From Pedobacter kyungheensis (GTDB lineage Bacteria > Bacteroidota > Bacteroidia > Sphingobacteriales > Sphingobacteriaceae): DNA of 64,000 bases. The stretch spans positions 1 through 64,000 of the forward strand of contig NZ_JSYN01000020.1 in assembly GCF_000812965.1 (NCBI RefSeq), in the 5' to 3' direction. The notes under the pieces are model-generated. The model was not told the origin of the DNA. It saw nothing but the letters and a program-made list of their open reading frames with translations, and searched no databases. This document shows, piece by piece, positions 15,387 to 26,100 of the stretch (position 1 is the first letter of the stretch; every line of letters starts with the position of its first letter). Made by a program: the position numbers and the translations under genes.

Positions 15387-15866
15387 TTATATAGCTCTTA
15401 TTATCTTTGTTTTTTTTCTTTCCAAATCTAAATTATCACTTAATTCACAAAGGTTTTTGTTTCCTTCTGGCGTGGAAAACTGTTCGACAATTTTGGTATA
15501 TTGAGCAGGTGTGTATTCTTTAAAAAACATTAAAGTTTGTGTTCCAACTTTTTTAAACTCTCCACCGCCTCCACTGATGAGTTCCACAGTCCCATTTTTA
15601 TGAAAGATCATTGAAGCTAACAGAAAATCATCAAATTCCCAATCAATAATTATCGAAACATGTTTCCTGATAGATTCTATGCTTTTGCAATAACCCATGT
15701 ATAAATAAGTTTTTTTTTTGTCATCATACCTACTAACAGTGACATTATTAAAACTGTAATGAATAATCTTTTTTTGCTCTTGCTCGCACGACCAATTGAG
15801 CATTAAAAAAAATACAAATCCAATCACCATTTTAGTGAAAAATTTTTTTCCCTGCATTGATTCCAT
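15387..15866 (-). CDS. putative lipoprotein, candidate immunity protein
   Basis: 159 aa. A hydrophobic N-terminus (MVIGFVFFLMLNWSC) suggests an exported lipoprotein with lipidated Cys near residue 27, although the -3 Asn makes the lipobox imperfect. The mature domain is small and has no known motif; GGGGEFKKVGTQTLMFF may form a sheet. It follows an RHS-tail-like remnant (15903) by about 37 bp and is the last gene before the terminator at 15086, as expected for a spare immunity gene. Function inferred from position. Confidence 0.55.
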   Translation of the reverse strand: MESMQGKKFFTKMVIGFVFFLMLNWSCEQEQKKIIHYSFNNVTVSRYDDKKKTYLYMGYCKSIESIRKHVSIIIDWEFDDFLLASMIFHKNGTVELISGGGGEFKKVGTQTLMFFKEYTPAQYTKIVEQFSTPEGNKNLCELSDNLDLERKKTKIIRAI

Positions 15867-15902
15867 CTCTTGTTAGTTTATCTTCTCCTGTTAAGGCTAT
15901 CT

Positions 15903-16058
15903 TCAAAAATTGTATATACCAATTGCCGGGATTACTCCACCAATTGCCAAATCACTTACTGCCATTTTTTTCATTTTTGTTTTATTATTTCCTGATTGAT
16001 TATAAAGTCCAAATCCGTAATCTATCACTAGATTTGGTACATTGGCAATCACATTAAT
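15903..16058 (-). pseudogene. toxin-tail-like fragment
   Basis: About 51 codons in the same frame as, and directly after, the stop of the gene at 16059. It encodes VIDYGFGLYNQSGNN and ends MAVSDLAIGGVIPAIGIYNF. There is no ATG at the front (a GTG is possible). The Gly-rich hydrophobic ending followed by a separate small gene looks like a severed RHS tip tail. Confidence 0.4.
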
Positions 16059-16562
16059 CTAACGTTTTAAATTCGAAACAACATTTGAAAAATCCTGATC
16101 GCTTTCCACCCATAAAACATTACTCTCGACCCCCTGATAAACAAAAAAACAACCATCTATTTGAGTAATATTATCCTTTATTAAGATATTCCTACTGCTT
16201 GATTTTAAAAGTATATCCTCGCAATCTCTATCTATCAAAAACACCAATGAAGCTGTTTCAAAAAATAACCAGAGTGTCCTTATCAAGGACCTGTTTAATA
16301 GTACATTTGCAGTTTTTAAACGAAAAAATATCCTGTTGTAATTTTCATTTATCAATATTCTTTCTGCTGCAAAACCAATAGTATTGAAGAGCTCTTCATT
16401 AGTTACCAAAACTCTTAATCCATAAAAGTATACTGTTTCACTATTATTCAACAAAAATTGAAACAAAGAATCCCACTTTGACTCACTAACATCTATGGGA
16501 TGTAGAGAGTCCATAATTGAAACTCTCTTATTTGAATGAACTACTACATCTAAATTACTCAT
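16059..16562 (-). CDS. hypothetical protein
   Basis: 167 aa, no signal peptide and no clear transmembrane segment, many Ser/Asn/Leu, one Cys in the middle and one near position 140. I recognise no family. The start ATG is two bases after the stop of the gene at 16564, so the two are coupled. It sits in the chain of small genes behind the lipase-like RHS protein, which suggests an immunity or accessory role. Confidence 0.55.
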   Translation of the reverse strand: MSNLDVVVHSNKRVSIMDSLHPIDVSESKWDSLFQFLLNNSETVYFYGLRVLVTNEELFNTIGFAAERILINENYNRIFFRLKTANVLLNRSLIRTLWLFFETASLVFLIDRDCEDILLKSSSRNILIKDNITQIDGCFFVYQGVESNVLWVESDQDFSNVVSNLKR

Positions 16563-16563
16563 T

Positions 16564-16980
16564 TTACGACAAGGGAGATGCTAAGGGGTAGTTTTTGCGT
16601 TTTGTATTAAATCTCTTGGTGATAACAGCCGATAGTCCTTTTAGATAAAACGGGTCGAGGCTAACCTTGACATCAAAATCGAGTTCTTGAGATAACTGTG
16701 TACAATACAAAGGAATCGATTCCTTCAGGTTAGCAATCCTAGCTTTTTCCTTCTCAAGGAATGATCCGTCACCTTTTACGGGATAAATTCCAGATTCAAT
16801 CATGGGTTCCAGATATTTAATATCGTGGGCATAGAGCCCTTCTCCTCCTGATGAAGGAAACACAGTCGCCGTACCATCTTTGTAAATAGTAACAAGTGCC
16901 ATACTTGACTTCAGTTGGTAGAAATGATCGATATTGTCAAATTTCTCATCTTTAAGTTTGCTCAGGGATTTTATATCCAT
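16564..16980 (-). CDS. hypothetical protein, RHS-associated
   Basis: 138 aa if started at ATG 16980. A TTG at 17019 would add 13 residues (KDSNAKKTIYRA), and the YRAM motif just there recalls the beginning of some toxin tips, so the coding sequence may once have continued upstream. A stop lies three codons before that TTG. The middle reads IYKDGTATVFPSSGGEGLYA. The family is not recognised. It is part of the small-gene array behind the lipase-like RHS gene. Confidence 0.5.
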   Translation of the reverse strand: MDIKSLSKLKDEKFDNIDHFYQLKSSMALVTIYKDGTATVFPSSGGEGLYAHDIKYLEPMIESGIYPVKGDGSFLEKEKARIANLKESIPLYCTQLSQELDFDVKVSLDPFYLKGLSAVITKRFNTKRKNYPLASPLS

Positions 16981-17058
16981 AGCTCTGTAAATTGTCTTCT
17001 TAGCATTTGAGTCTTTCAACCTTCCCAGTCAATCAACATTAAAATTCAGCTTAGTTAT

Positions 17059-17610
17059 CTAATCTGCAAACCAATACGCCACATCAATTTTACAATTATC
17101 GTCAAATGTAGTTCCTGCATTTAAAACAAATTCTATTCCCTTATCGGATAACACTTTAAAAGGGTCATTAATGTTTGAGGTCTTTTTTTCATGTTTAGCA
17201 ACCGAGAAAGTAACTTCAGGAACATCAGGCATGCGATCATATGAAAACGTCCATCGGTTCTGCTCCAAAGTGCCCTGAATGATGCGGATTTGATCATTTT
17301 CTAAACCACTGATTGATTTTTGCAAAAGAAGTAATAAACATTTGTCTTTCTTCTCATTAAAAAACACTACGCTGTCCAATTTGGAACAAACATTGACACA
17401 GCCATTATCGAATAGTACTTTTCCATTCCGATTCTTTAGTGTTGAAATTACAGACGAAGCCGATCCCAAGACATCACGATATTCCGATGCTCCTTTAAGC
17501 CTTTTTTGTTCCTCACTAAAGCATTCCATTTTATTTGATGAATGATATTTACATCCACAAAACATCATCAATATAAAAAAAAGTGGTTTCAATAACTTGA
17601 ATTTCATCAT
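17059..17610 (-). CDS. lipoprotein, likely immunity to the lipase-like tip
   Basis: 183 aa. The N-terminus LLKPLFFILMMFCGCKY is a lipoprotein signal with lipidated Cys at about residue 21. The mature domain has no recognised motif and two further Cys (CVNVC, possibly a disulfide). Its start is four bases after the stop of the RHS gene at 17615, the classical position of the cognate immunity gene. A periplasm-facing lipoprotein would be well placed to block a phospholipase arriving from outside. The role is inferred. Confidence 0.65.
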   Translation of the reverse strand: MMKFKLLKPLFFILMMFCGCKYHSSNKMECFSEEQKRLKGASEYRDVLGSASSVISTLKNRNGKVLFDNGCVNVCSKLDSVVFFNEKKDKCLLLLLQKSISGLENDQIRIIQGTLEQNRWTFSYDRMPDVPEVTFSVAKHEKKTSNINDPFKVLSDKGIEFVLNAGTTFDDNCKIDVAYWFAD

Positions 17611-17614
17611 AGCA

Positions 17615-20600
17615 TTATCTTATATTTACGGTTACACCTTGCGACCTAAAGTAGGTAATTATTTCATCCAGATTTGTACCAACAGAATGCCCACCCAAGC
17701 TATCGCCTTCGTGAGAGTCGTTAGCAATGAACTCAGAAATACCTTTGATCCGTGAAAAACTTGTTTTCCCTTTGGCCCATCCAAGAGGAATTGAAATCTG
17801 TTTATGCCCCCAAGTATACGAGTTCTTACTAGCGACAATATCCTGCGAAGAAGATATTTGAGTGCCTTTAATTGCTGATGGATGGCTAAAATCTGCAGGC
17901 TGGTGCGGTTCGAGGTAAACCACCTCCTGAAGCACTGATGCATATTTTTTATTTTTCGAAAGAACTGACGCCATCCCCGCAGCGAAAGCAGCACCTTGAC
18001 TATGACCTACTAATTTGATTGTTTCCCCTTTTCCCAAAGTAATCTGGCCTTTTTCCATTTGGGATATCAAATTCCTTGCCGAAGCTTCACCTTCCGCAAA
18101 GCGGTCTCCTGCTTTTGATGTATTACTTGAGGAGGCATTGATGTACATAGTATGATTATCATCATAGCCCTTCATAAATGCATTATCTATATTTCCCCAA
18201 TAATCAAATGATTTGCCTAAATACTTGGGAAAACCACTAGACAACTCCCTTGATGGGGGATAAGGTCTATACCTAGGATTCAAGTCTCCGCCACCCCATC
18301 CCAGACCTGGCAATGTATATCTATTATTATTTTGTCTCGCCCAGTCGCCAGGAACGAACCCGTTGACAAAAATTATAAGATTACCATCCGGATCTATAGC
18401 GTTCACCGGATCATTTACAGCATATACATAAGGGCTTACCATCTCAAATGCCTCTGCTTTGTTATCAATTCTTGCCCACCTGCCAACAATAGGATCATAA
18501 AACCTTGCTCCATAATCCAGCTGTCCTGCCAGCTCATCCTGAACTTCTTTTCCATTATAAAGATATTTATTATTCCCAAAAGCTAAACTATTCCGTTTCC
18601 CAAAAGAATAGTAATTATCTACCTGCAATTGCCTAATCAGGCCGTTGTAAACATCAAAGGTATAACGCACATTCCCAAGATGATCAGAAAGATTATAATG
18701 ATAACTATAGCTGTTATCACCATTCCGCTGCGCCAAACCTTCTTCCGTACGGACAATATCTATATTATTCCCATTATACTCAATCCCATCTACGTATTCT
18801 CTTGTTATTGTCGACCCGTTTTCTGTCGAAACCTTTCTGAGTTTTCGCCCGGCAGCATCGTAAATATAATTCAATATTTTTCCTCCACCGCTTGCGCCGG
18901 AAGGCAAATTAAGCAGGTTGTAGCTAAGATTCATGCCGTTTCTTCCATCGATCGTTGCGTTACCGTTCGGATCATAGGAATACTGCCCTGTAACATGATC
19001 CACATGATCCAGCTTATTACCGTTATAATAATATTGGTTCATCAGACCACCATCCCTGCTTAGCTGGTTAATATTTCCCATGTTATCATAACTGATCACC
19101 TCACTCATGGCAATCCCTGTACTCGTTCCGTTAATCAACCTATTAAGTTTATCGTAGCTATAACTGAATATATTTGCAGAAGTTGTAGGTGAATTATTCT
19201 GAGACCAAAATTGTCTGCTGATATTCCCGTTGAACTGGTTTCCCCCATTCTCCTGATAATCTAACTGGATGCTGAATTCATTGCTGATACTCGTCTTCAG
19301 CCAACCGCGTTCATTGTAGGACAGCCCGGTAACCTGCATCCCATTGTGCAACTTCTTCTGCAATACTTGCCCAATCTCATTATAAATATATTCACTGAGC
19401 TGTACATTTTCACCTATCGAACTTCCATTACTGATCTGTTTATTGGTGAAGCGTTTACGCCCTACCTGGTCATAGCCATAACTGGAAGCTACTGTGGTTG
19501 CCGCTCCCCCTACCTCATGCATCCTTACACTCGAGAGCAATTCGCCAGAAAAGGCATAAATATTCACTGTACGGTCTTTACCGCCCTTTGCATTATCCGA
19601 CACCGTTTCCTTAAGCTTTCCCTCCTCATTATAATAATTCACTGTTAATAACTTCGTCGTAGAGCCCAGAATCCTCGTGAAACTTCCTGTAGCCATCCCC
19701 CTGGTCCTTGTGCTCACAGTAACACTGGGTGCATAGCTACTGTTATAGCCTGGAAAATCATAATTATCAAAATAATTCATCGTTAGAAACTCCACGTTTG
19801 TGTACTCCTCTCCGACCTCTGGATGGGTATTATGGCTATACCCTTCTAGTGTTGAGCTTGTACGCCCCTCCCATTGAGCTGCAACACCATCATTATAACT
19901 CTGCATGCCTAAACGGCCAATACCCTGGGCGTTTTCGACACCAGTCAGTACAACTCTTCCCTGTATATCGTACTTGATCCAGCTCCACTGGCTCAATGCA
20001 CGTTGGTTAGCGTCTTGTGTATGGGTAACCCGATCTAACTGGTTATAAACTGTATATTCCCAGCCTTTACCTGGAATCTTTTTTTCCACTAGCCGATTAC
20101 GACTATCATAACGATACTGGTAACAGAAATCATCAAGGTCTGCCTGGCTAATATCACCATCATCAGGTGTTGCCCCTGGAGGAAGCACAAAGCATAGATT
20201 GCCCAGATCATCATAAACGTAGTAGGTAGAAAGCATCTGCAAAGTTCCACCAGCAGGCTGATTGAACTGGCGCTTCAGCACTAGATGGCCTTCTTTATCC
20301 TTATATTCATAGACAGTCCTTTCCTTGCCATCTGCTTCCGTCCAATTTTCATCCTTGGTAATGGTTAAGAGCAACCCGCTATAACTCTGCGTTCCATTTG
20401 CCGACAAAGTCCGCAAATACTGTTGGCCTGGAGAAGTATTAATCAGCACATCATAACGCATAATTGCCAGATCGTGAAAGCCTGCATAATGATTCCCAGT
20501 GAACTCGCTTCTTATCGTATGTCCTAAGCCAGGCTGCCAACTATATCCGGGAGCACCTTGTTCAATTACCCGTGATAATGGCGATTTTTCAAACTTACTT

Positions 20601-22699
20601 TCTGCAAATGGATAATCTGTCATCACGTGATCAGATCCGTTCTGGGCATAAAATAGTTTTTGTGCACTATTCCCGTATCCACCAGCGCCGCTTAACGCAT
20701 TTGTCCTGAATGAACCTGCTACCCCATCAGCAGCACTATACGGAAGATATTGTACAGCTTCCCTTCCAAAATCATCATAAACAAGCGGCTGGATCACATC
20801 TTTACCAGAAGGGCTCGCACCAACATCCACTACCTGCATCTTTCTTCCAAGACCATCGAAATACTGGACATTCCTGTTGACATTTGGAATACTGCTTCCA
20901 GGAAGTGAAGCTACATCAGTCAACTGCGTCCGTGGTGTATAGGTATAAATATAATTATAGTCTGATGTGGATTCGGAAGCTGATCCCGAAACCGCGATGC
21001 TGAATGCGAAACTTCCGCTACCAGAACTATTATAAGCTGTAACTGTGTATGTTGCCGCGGGCGAAGGGGCACTAGGCACCCCACTAATGATACCTGTGTT
21101 CGCATCAAGTACCAGACCAGGTGGCAGTGCAGGGCTTATCATATAGCCTACCATCAGACCTACCTTCCGGATGTTATGGGATGCGTTTTCCGCTACAAAT
21201 AGATTTCCCTGACCATCAATGCTGAGCCCATACACAGAATTGAAACGGATTACCGATCCTGTGCCGTTGACCGTTCCTGCCGATGTCATACCAGCATAAC
21301 TACTTACTACACCCGAAGAGGTGATCTTCCTTACCATATTGTTCTGTTGGTCGGCAACATATACATTTCCCGAAACATCTACCGCCACCCCATTGGGATA
21401 ATTAAAACTTGCCGCTGTTCCGGTACCATTTGACGATCCTATGGAACCACTTCCCGCCAATGTGCTAACTGTTCCACCGCTGATCTTCCGGACCAAATGG
21501 TTAAGACGGTCAGCTACATACAAAGTACCCGAAGCATCAAATGCCAGTCCCATTGGATTCCGGAAAGATGCTGAAGACAAAGTTCCATTTGTCGAACCTG
21601 CCGCTCCTGACCCTGCGTAGTTAGCCACAATTCCCGAAGGACTTATCACACGTATTTTATGATTTCCGTAATCTGCTACATACAAATTGCCAGAGGCATC
21701 GAATGCCAACCCGATCGGACTGCTAAAACTGGCCGCGGTGCCCATGCCATTGGCTGAACCCGCAGACCCGCTCCCAGCAAAAGTTGTGACTACACCTGAA
21801 GGGGTAATTTTGCGTATCCTATGGTTTTGCTGGTCGGAAACAAAAACATTTCCGGACGCGTCGACTGCCAGGGCGGAAGGGTGTTGAAATTGTGCTGCAG
21901 TACCCGTACCATCAGCATAACCTGCATAACCTATCCCTGCGAGCGTAGATACCACTCCGGATGGGCTGATCTTACGTACCAAATGGTTACCTGCATCGGC
22001 AACATAAACATTGCCCGAAAGATCAACAGCAGTTCCCAAAGGATTGTTGAAATAGGCAGCTGAACCACTACCATTTGATACACCTGAAGCATTTGCCCCG
22101 GCAAAGGTACTTGCAGTCACCCCTCCTGCGGCGACCGCGCCCCCTGAGTTAACAGGTGAAAGGTTCACCGATGAACTTAAAGTAAACACATTTATCGCAT
22201 TATAACTGATTATGGGAACCCCTGTTGAGGAACCCGAGTCAAGCGAACTCACCTGTAGCGCTATCGTTCCGGTACTACTGCTATAACCTTCAATTGCCAG
22301 ATAATAAGTACCAGCGCTCAATGTATAACTTAAGTGAGACTTAGTCCCGCAATCCTGGGAATCATCCTGATAAGTCACCACAGCCCCACTGGAATTCAAT
22401 ATGTGTATATAAGTATCAAAATCACTTGCGCAGAGGGAGAAATCCAGCGTTGCAGTGTTGGTAACAACAAAGCGGTAATATACCTCCGGGCTGGACTGCC
22501 CCATGTTGTTAGTATAAGTTGTCCCTCCATAAGCAGCACTGTTGCGGTTATCCGTAAAAACAGGGCCACCACTGCTGCTATAGCTGCCAATATAGATTGC
22601 ACTGGACATGGAAGCCCCTGTCTGTGCTTTAGTATTCAAATTGCAAAAGAATATTACAAGACACATCAGTGCCGGGATTCTGAGCATTAATTTTTTCAT
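17615..22699 (-). CDS. secreted RHS-core protein with PPC and NHL domains and a lipase-like tip
   Basis: 1694 aa. Signal peptide 1-25; a bacterial pre-peptidase C-terminal (PPC)-like sandwich (about 30-150, DFDTYIHILNSSGAVV, AGTYYLAIEGYSSS); six or seven NHL repeats (about 195-520, recurring VAVDxSGNVYVAD, IRKI and TLAGSG); a putative Ig-like domain (about 520-580); DUF6443-like (about 595-680); YD repeats; RHS core (GARFYDPIVGRW, DPDGNL near 1440). The last 253 aa contain IIFVNGF, the nucleophile elbow LVGHSQGAA (Ser near 1566) and a late His in LGGHSVGTN, which together look like an alpha/beta-hydrolase lipase. The core has IDNKAE where IDPLAE is usual. Next gene is a lipoprotein, four bases on. 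Confidence 0.88.
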   Translation of the reverse strand: MKKLMLRIPALMCLVIFFCNLNTKAQTGASMSSAIYIGSYSSSGGPVFTDNRNSAAYGGTTYTNNMGQSSPEVYYRFVVTNTATLDFSLCASDFDTYIHILNSSGAVVTYQDDSQDCGTKSHLSYTLSAGTYYLAIEGYSSSTGTIALQVSSLDSGSSTGVPIISYNAINVFTLSSSVNLSPVNSGGAVAAGGVTASTFAGANASGVSNGSGSAAYFNNPLGTAVDLSGNVYVADAGNHLVRKISPSGVVSTLAGIGYAGYADGTGTAAQFQHPSALAVDASGNVFVSDQQNHRIRKITPSGVVTTFAGSGSAGSANGMGTAASFSSPIGLAFDASGNLYVADYGNHKIRVISPSGIVANYAGSGAAGSTNGTLSSASFRNPMGLAFDASGTLYVADRLNHLVRKISGGTVSTLAGSGSIGSSNGTGTAASFNYPNGVAVDVSGNVYVADQQNNMVRKITSSGVVSSYAGMTSAGTVNGTGSVIRFNSVYGLSIDGQGNLFVAENASHNIRKVGLMVGYMISPALPPGLVLDANTGIISGVPSAPSPAATYTVTAYNSSGSGSFAFSIAVSGSASESTSDYNYIYTYTPRTQLTDVASLPGSSIPNVNRNVQYFDGLGRKMQVVDVGASPSGKDVIQPLVYDDFGREAVQYLPYSAADGVAGSFRTNALSGAGGYGNSAQKLFYAQNGSDHVMTDYPFAESKFEKSPLSRVIEQGAPGYSWQPGLGHTIRSEFTGNHYAGFHDLAIMRYDVLINTSPGQQYLRTLSANGTQSYSGLLLTITKDENWTEADGKERTVYEYKDKEGHLVLKRQFNQPAGGTLQMLSTYYVYDDLGNLCFVLPPGATPDDGDISQADLDDFCYQYRYDSRNRLVEKKIPGKGWEYTVYNQLDRVTHTQDANQRALSQWSWIKYDIQGRVVLTGVENAQGIGRLGMQSYNDGVAAQWEGRTSSTLEGYSHNTHPEVGEEYTNVEFLTMNYFDNYDFPGYNSSYAPSVTVSTRTRGMATGSFTRILGSTTKLLTVNYYNEEGKLKETVSDNAKGGKDRTVNIYAFSGELLSSVRMHEVGGAATTVASSYGYDQVGRKRFTNKQISNGSSIGENVQLSEYIYNEIGQVLQKKLHNGMQVTGLSYNERGWLKTSISNEFSIQLDYQENGGNQFNGNISRQFWSQNNSPTTSANIFSYSYDKLNRLINGTSTGIAMSEVISYDNMGNINQLSRDGGLMNQYYYNGNKLDHVDHVTGQYSYDPNGNATIDGRNGMNLSYNLLNLPSGASGGGKILNYIYDAAGRKLRKVSTENGSTITREYVDGIEYNGNNIDIVRTEEGLAQRNGDNSYSYHYNLSDHLGNVRYTFDVYNGLIRQLQVDNYYSFGKRNSLAFGNNKYLYNGKEVQDELAGQLDYGARFYDPIVGRWARIDNKAEAFEMVSPYVYAVNDPVNAIDPDGNLIIFVNGFVPGDWARQNNNRYTLPGLGWGGGDLNPRYRPYPPSRELSSGFPKYLGKSFDYWGNIDNAFMKGYDDNHTMYINASSSNTSKAGDRFAEGEASARNLISQMEKGQITLGKGETIKLVGHSQGAAFAAGMASVLSKNKKYASVLQEVVYLEPHQPADFSHPSAIKGTQISSSQDIVASKNSYTWGHKQISIPLGWAKGKTSFSRIKGISEFIANDSHEGDSLGGHSVGTNLDEIITYFRSQGVTVNIR

Positions 22700-22727
22700 A
22701 ACTTCACCAATAAAATGACATCCAAGA

Positions 22728-23093
22728 TTAATTATCCTTAACTGTTGGCTCTGTCACAGTTCGTTCAACTGGCGATACCAGTTTTTCCAATTGCAGGGGA
22801 GTCAATATTACCCTGAGTTTATTATTCCGATCATTCATCATTGCCTTTATCCTACGTTGGCGCAACTGTCCGGAAACTGAAGTATCCCGTTCTACAACCA
22901 ATAGGTTCGCCTTATAATCCGACTGGATTTTCTCCACTTGTCCGGCCTTCAGCGAATCTACCCGAAGGGTTGCCTTATAGAATGACCTTAGATCCTGTTT
23001 ACTCTTATCTTCCTTTTTCTGCTGAGCACTAACCTCACCTCCGGCATAAAACAACAATGCAAACAGGGTAAAGGCGATTATATTTTTTTTCAT
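22728..23093 (-). CDS. small secreted helical protein, Spy/CpxP-like
   Basis: 121 aa from the ATG at 23093, chosen for its signal peptide (MKKNIIAFTLFALLFYAGG to VSAQ). An ATG at 23135 overlapping the partner's stop would place 14 residues before it. The mature part, about 97 residues, is helical and charged: VDSLKAGQVEKIQSDYKANL, then RRIKAMMNDRNNKLRVILTP. The ILTPLQLEKL ending fits the LTxxQ signature of Spy/CpxP-like proteins better than its relative at 6161. Genes of this type in the same position in both RHS operons argue for a specific role in handling the RHS proteins. Confidence 0.7.
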   Translation of the reverse strand: MKKNIIAFTLFALLFYAGGEVSAQQKKEDKSKQDLRSFYKATLRVDSLKAGQVEKIQSDYKANLLVVERDTSVSGQLRQRRIKAMMNDRNNKLRVILTPLQLEKLVSPVERTVTEPTVKDN

Positions 23094-23127
23094 TTGAATT
23101 AAATTGAAAGTTTTCTGAACCAAACTA

Positions 23128-26100
23128 TTATTCATTAAAAAGCACTATGGTATGTTCTGTCCCTGCCTGTAAATTCACCAGATCTCCACTTCTTAATACA
23201 GTGCTACCCCAAACCAGCCTTGAAAGGCTTCCATTATAGTTGTCTTCGAAACGAATACCCAATTTATACTCACCAGGCGCTATGTATAGCTCGGCGAAGT
23301 TGTTGGTGGGCGTGTTGTATGGTATCCGCTTACTCACCACAATTGAATTATTCTGAAGCAGGTCAACATAAACCGCCCTTGGAACGTTGCTTGCAGATGG
23401 CCAGGTATTAAGCTTCAACAATACATTTGCCTCCGGTCCCTCGGAATCTTCCCCTACAATCATCGAACTCCAGTAGGAATTGAGGTTCTGCTCAGCATAA
23501 GTATTTGCCGAAAGAGATGAAATTGGGTTGAAAAAAGCTCCGGCTGGCTGAACGGAATTTACAACCCGCCTTACATTGTCGCTATAAACATGATTGAATG
23601 TCAGCATCATGGGATTGTTTACGGTATTAAGCGTTTTTGCTATTGCCGGGGTTTTAGCCAGTACATATTCGTGTTTTTTCACTATATAGCCCTGGTCATC
23701 TTTAACCATAACCAAACGCCCATAATCATCATAACTGAAATATTTCGATCTTCCATCTGGTGCAGTTAAAGCAGCAATGCCAATCATTGGGATATGGGCG
23801 TAGGTACTAACCATTACCTGTGGAAGGGCAGTACTGATACTCGAGCCGATTGCCTTAATTTCAGCAGGCGTAGTCGCGGTATAAACCTGGGAGGCATTGA
23901 AAGCTGAGGTAACCTCATAATATCCTGCGCCATTTACCTCAGCTATTGGGTACTGATCGTTGTACCCCCATAAATAGGTCTTGAGCAGCTTACTTTTTTC
24001 GGTAAGTTGCAGCACATTTTCATGATCGTCATAAAGATCGAAACTCATGGCTACCTCCAATGGTGCCCCTGCTACCGACTTATGCAAAGTAACAGGCAGA
24101 ACATGCATCCCTGAGTGTAACGCTGCATAATCTGTTTTTGAGTGTGAGGTTTCGATCTGGACATTACTGTCATTTGTAGCATAGCTGATTTCCTCTATTA
24201 CCTGACTGACCATGTTACGGTTTTTCATTGTATCACAAATAGCCAGTCCCGGGAAATCATAGGCATATTTAAATACTTTGGATACCGTCCCGTTATTTTT
24301 TCCTGATGTGATGATTTTACTGATCTGGGGATAGCTCGAATTATTGTATTCATACACAGTATTCTTTACGGTTACATCGTCACCTTTGAGCCATTTTTCA
24401 GATTCAGCACTAAGTAACAGTTTCGCCACCTGGATACCATACTGCCCTGCATTAAAAACATCGTAAACGTTTTGGGAAGCGTTACTAAACGAATTGTTCA
24501 GGTTGTACAACGAAGCGTCTGAAAGTCCAAGGGGATAACCATCTAAAAATGAATAATCCATCTTTGGATAAGAATAAACTACCCTAATCTGATCGGTCTT
24601 ACTGTACTTTGAATACGTAAACTCTTTACTGTGCACCAGGCTAAATTTCCCGGATTCAAATGAATAATCTTCAATAAGTCGTTCCACCCCCATCAACCCG
24701 TCTGTTTGAAGGACGGGTATGTTGGTTCCTGTTATCATCGCATCACTACTGAATGAATATGGCAAAAACTGTCCAGGCAAGTAATAATTATAAACTTTTT
24801 TACCCGTTATCCCACCAAGGTCATTATTATATTCCGTTACTTTGGTGTAGTAAATAGGTGCACCATTCGGATAGGTATAATCTGTTGATGATGCAGGGAT
24901 ATAAGTTGTTCTTCTTTCTGAGAACTTAACCTGAATACAGCCACGAGTACCACAGTTCGAAGGTATAGGCGTAAAATCCTCCCCTATATTGGTCGATCCA
25001 GGACCCGCCATATATGCGACAACCTGACTATAATTGTAAGGCTTGAAAGTTTTTCTCGCTAAATCATATTCCCTGTAGGGAGAATTGATCAAGATACCTG
25101 TACCATCTTCCATATCCCCATAACGGTAATACTTGTAAGTTGCAGGCTTTGTTGATCTTCCATCATAGTGGCTAATGGTCTTTATCCTGAGCCCACCTGT
25201 CATTGCATACAAGTCCTGTTGCTGCCCTACAGCCTGCCTGGCTGCGTTGGCCTCGAATTCAAAGTCTACATATCCCCCTGTCGGATAAATAATCCTTTTT
25301 AACATCCCGGCATTCAAAGGGAGTTCATCTACAGCCTCAACATTTTTGTTCTGACTATTGGAGCTACCAAAAGTAAATACAGAGCTTACCCCATTCCCAA
25401 AGCATGCGTCTTGGGGGGAATTGTAAAACATTTGGGTAATCTTTGTTTCAGGAATAGAAGTAAAACCAATATTTTGGTTTACCTGCGCAGTAAATGCATT
25501 TGGGTAACCCCAGGCATCCTTTCCCTGCAGGTGATCGCCAAAACAGAATTTACTGCCATATAGAAATTTGTAAGTTTCAAATGCAGTGGTACTACCGGAA
25601 CATTTTATAGAATCCAGATACCGCGTCGAATAATCACTTCCATTCGCTTCCCCGAAACCGGCTATGTTCTGGGGCAATGCTACAGACTGGAAAAAATCAA
25701 ACGACTTTACCTGTTGATTATCCAGCCTTTTGACCTTGATCGAGTTCAGCTGCTCAGCGCCATTGAACTCCACATAGCCATTACGAAAATCGATCCTCGC
25801 CAGTGCAATACCGTAAACCGTGCTTAAATTTGAATTTGGAATCTCTGAGGGATAGGTTTTTTCTACAACATTATTAGAGGCATCCAGATATGGGAAGTGA
25901 AAGATAGACCTTCCGTTTGACTGATGTTCCATGTACCTGGGCGACGATAAACGAAAAGGGCGGTAGGCGGACATCAGTCTTTCATATGTAGGATAAGGTC
26001 CTGCAATCTGGTCTGCTCTGTAATAAGTATCCATTCCACATGGATTTTCATTCGTATAATATTCAATGGACTGGTTAATCCCATTAAACTTCACCGGTGC

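Noticed and set aside
15857..16057. Plus-strand ORF of 66 codons
   Set aside because: Antisense to the tail-like fragment at 15903, which has the more protein-like sequence.
17659..17994. Alternative minus-strand ORF within the lipase tip
   Set aside because: Out of frame with the RHS gene; arginine/leucine-rich shadow with no start signal.
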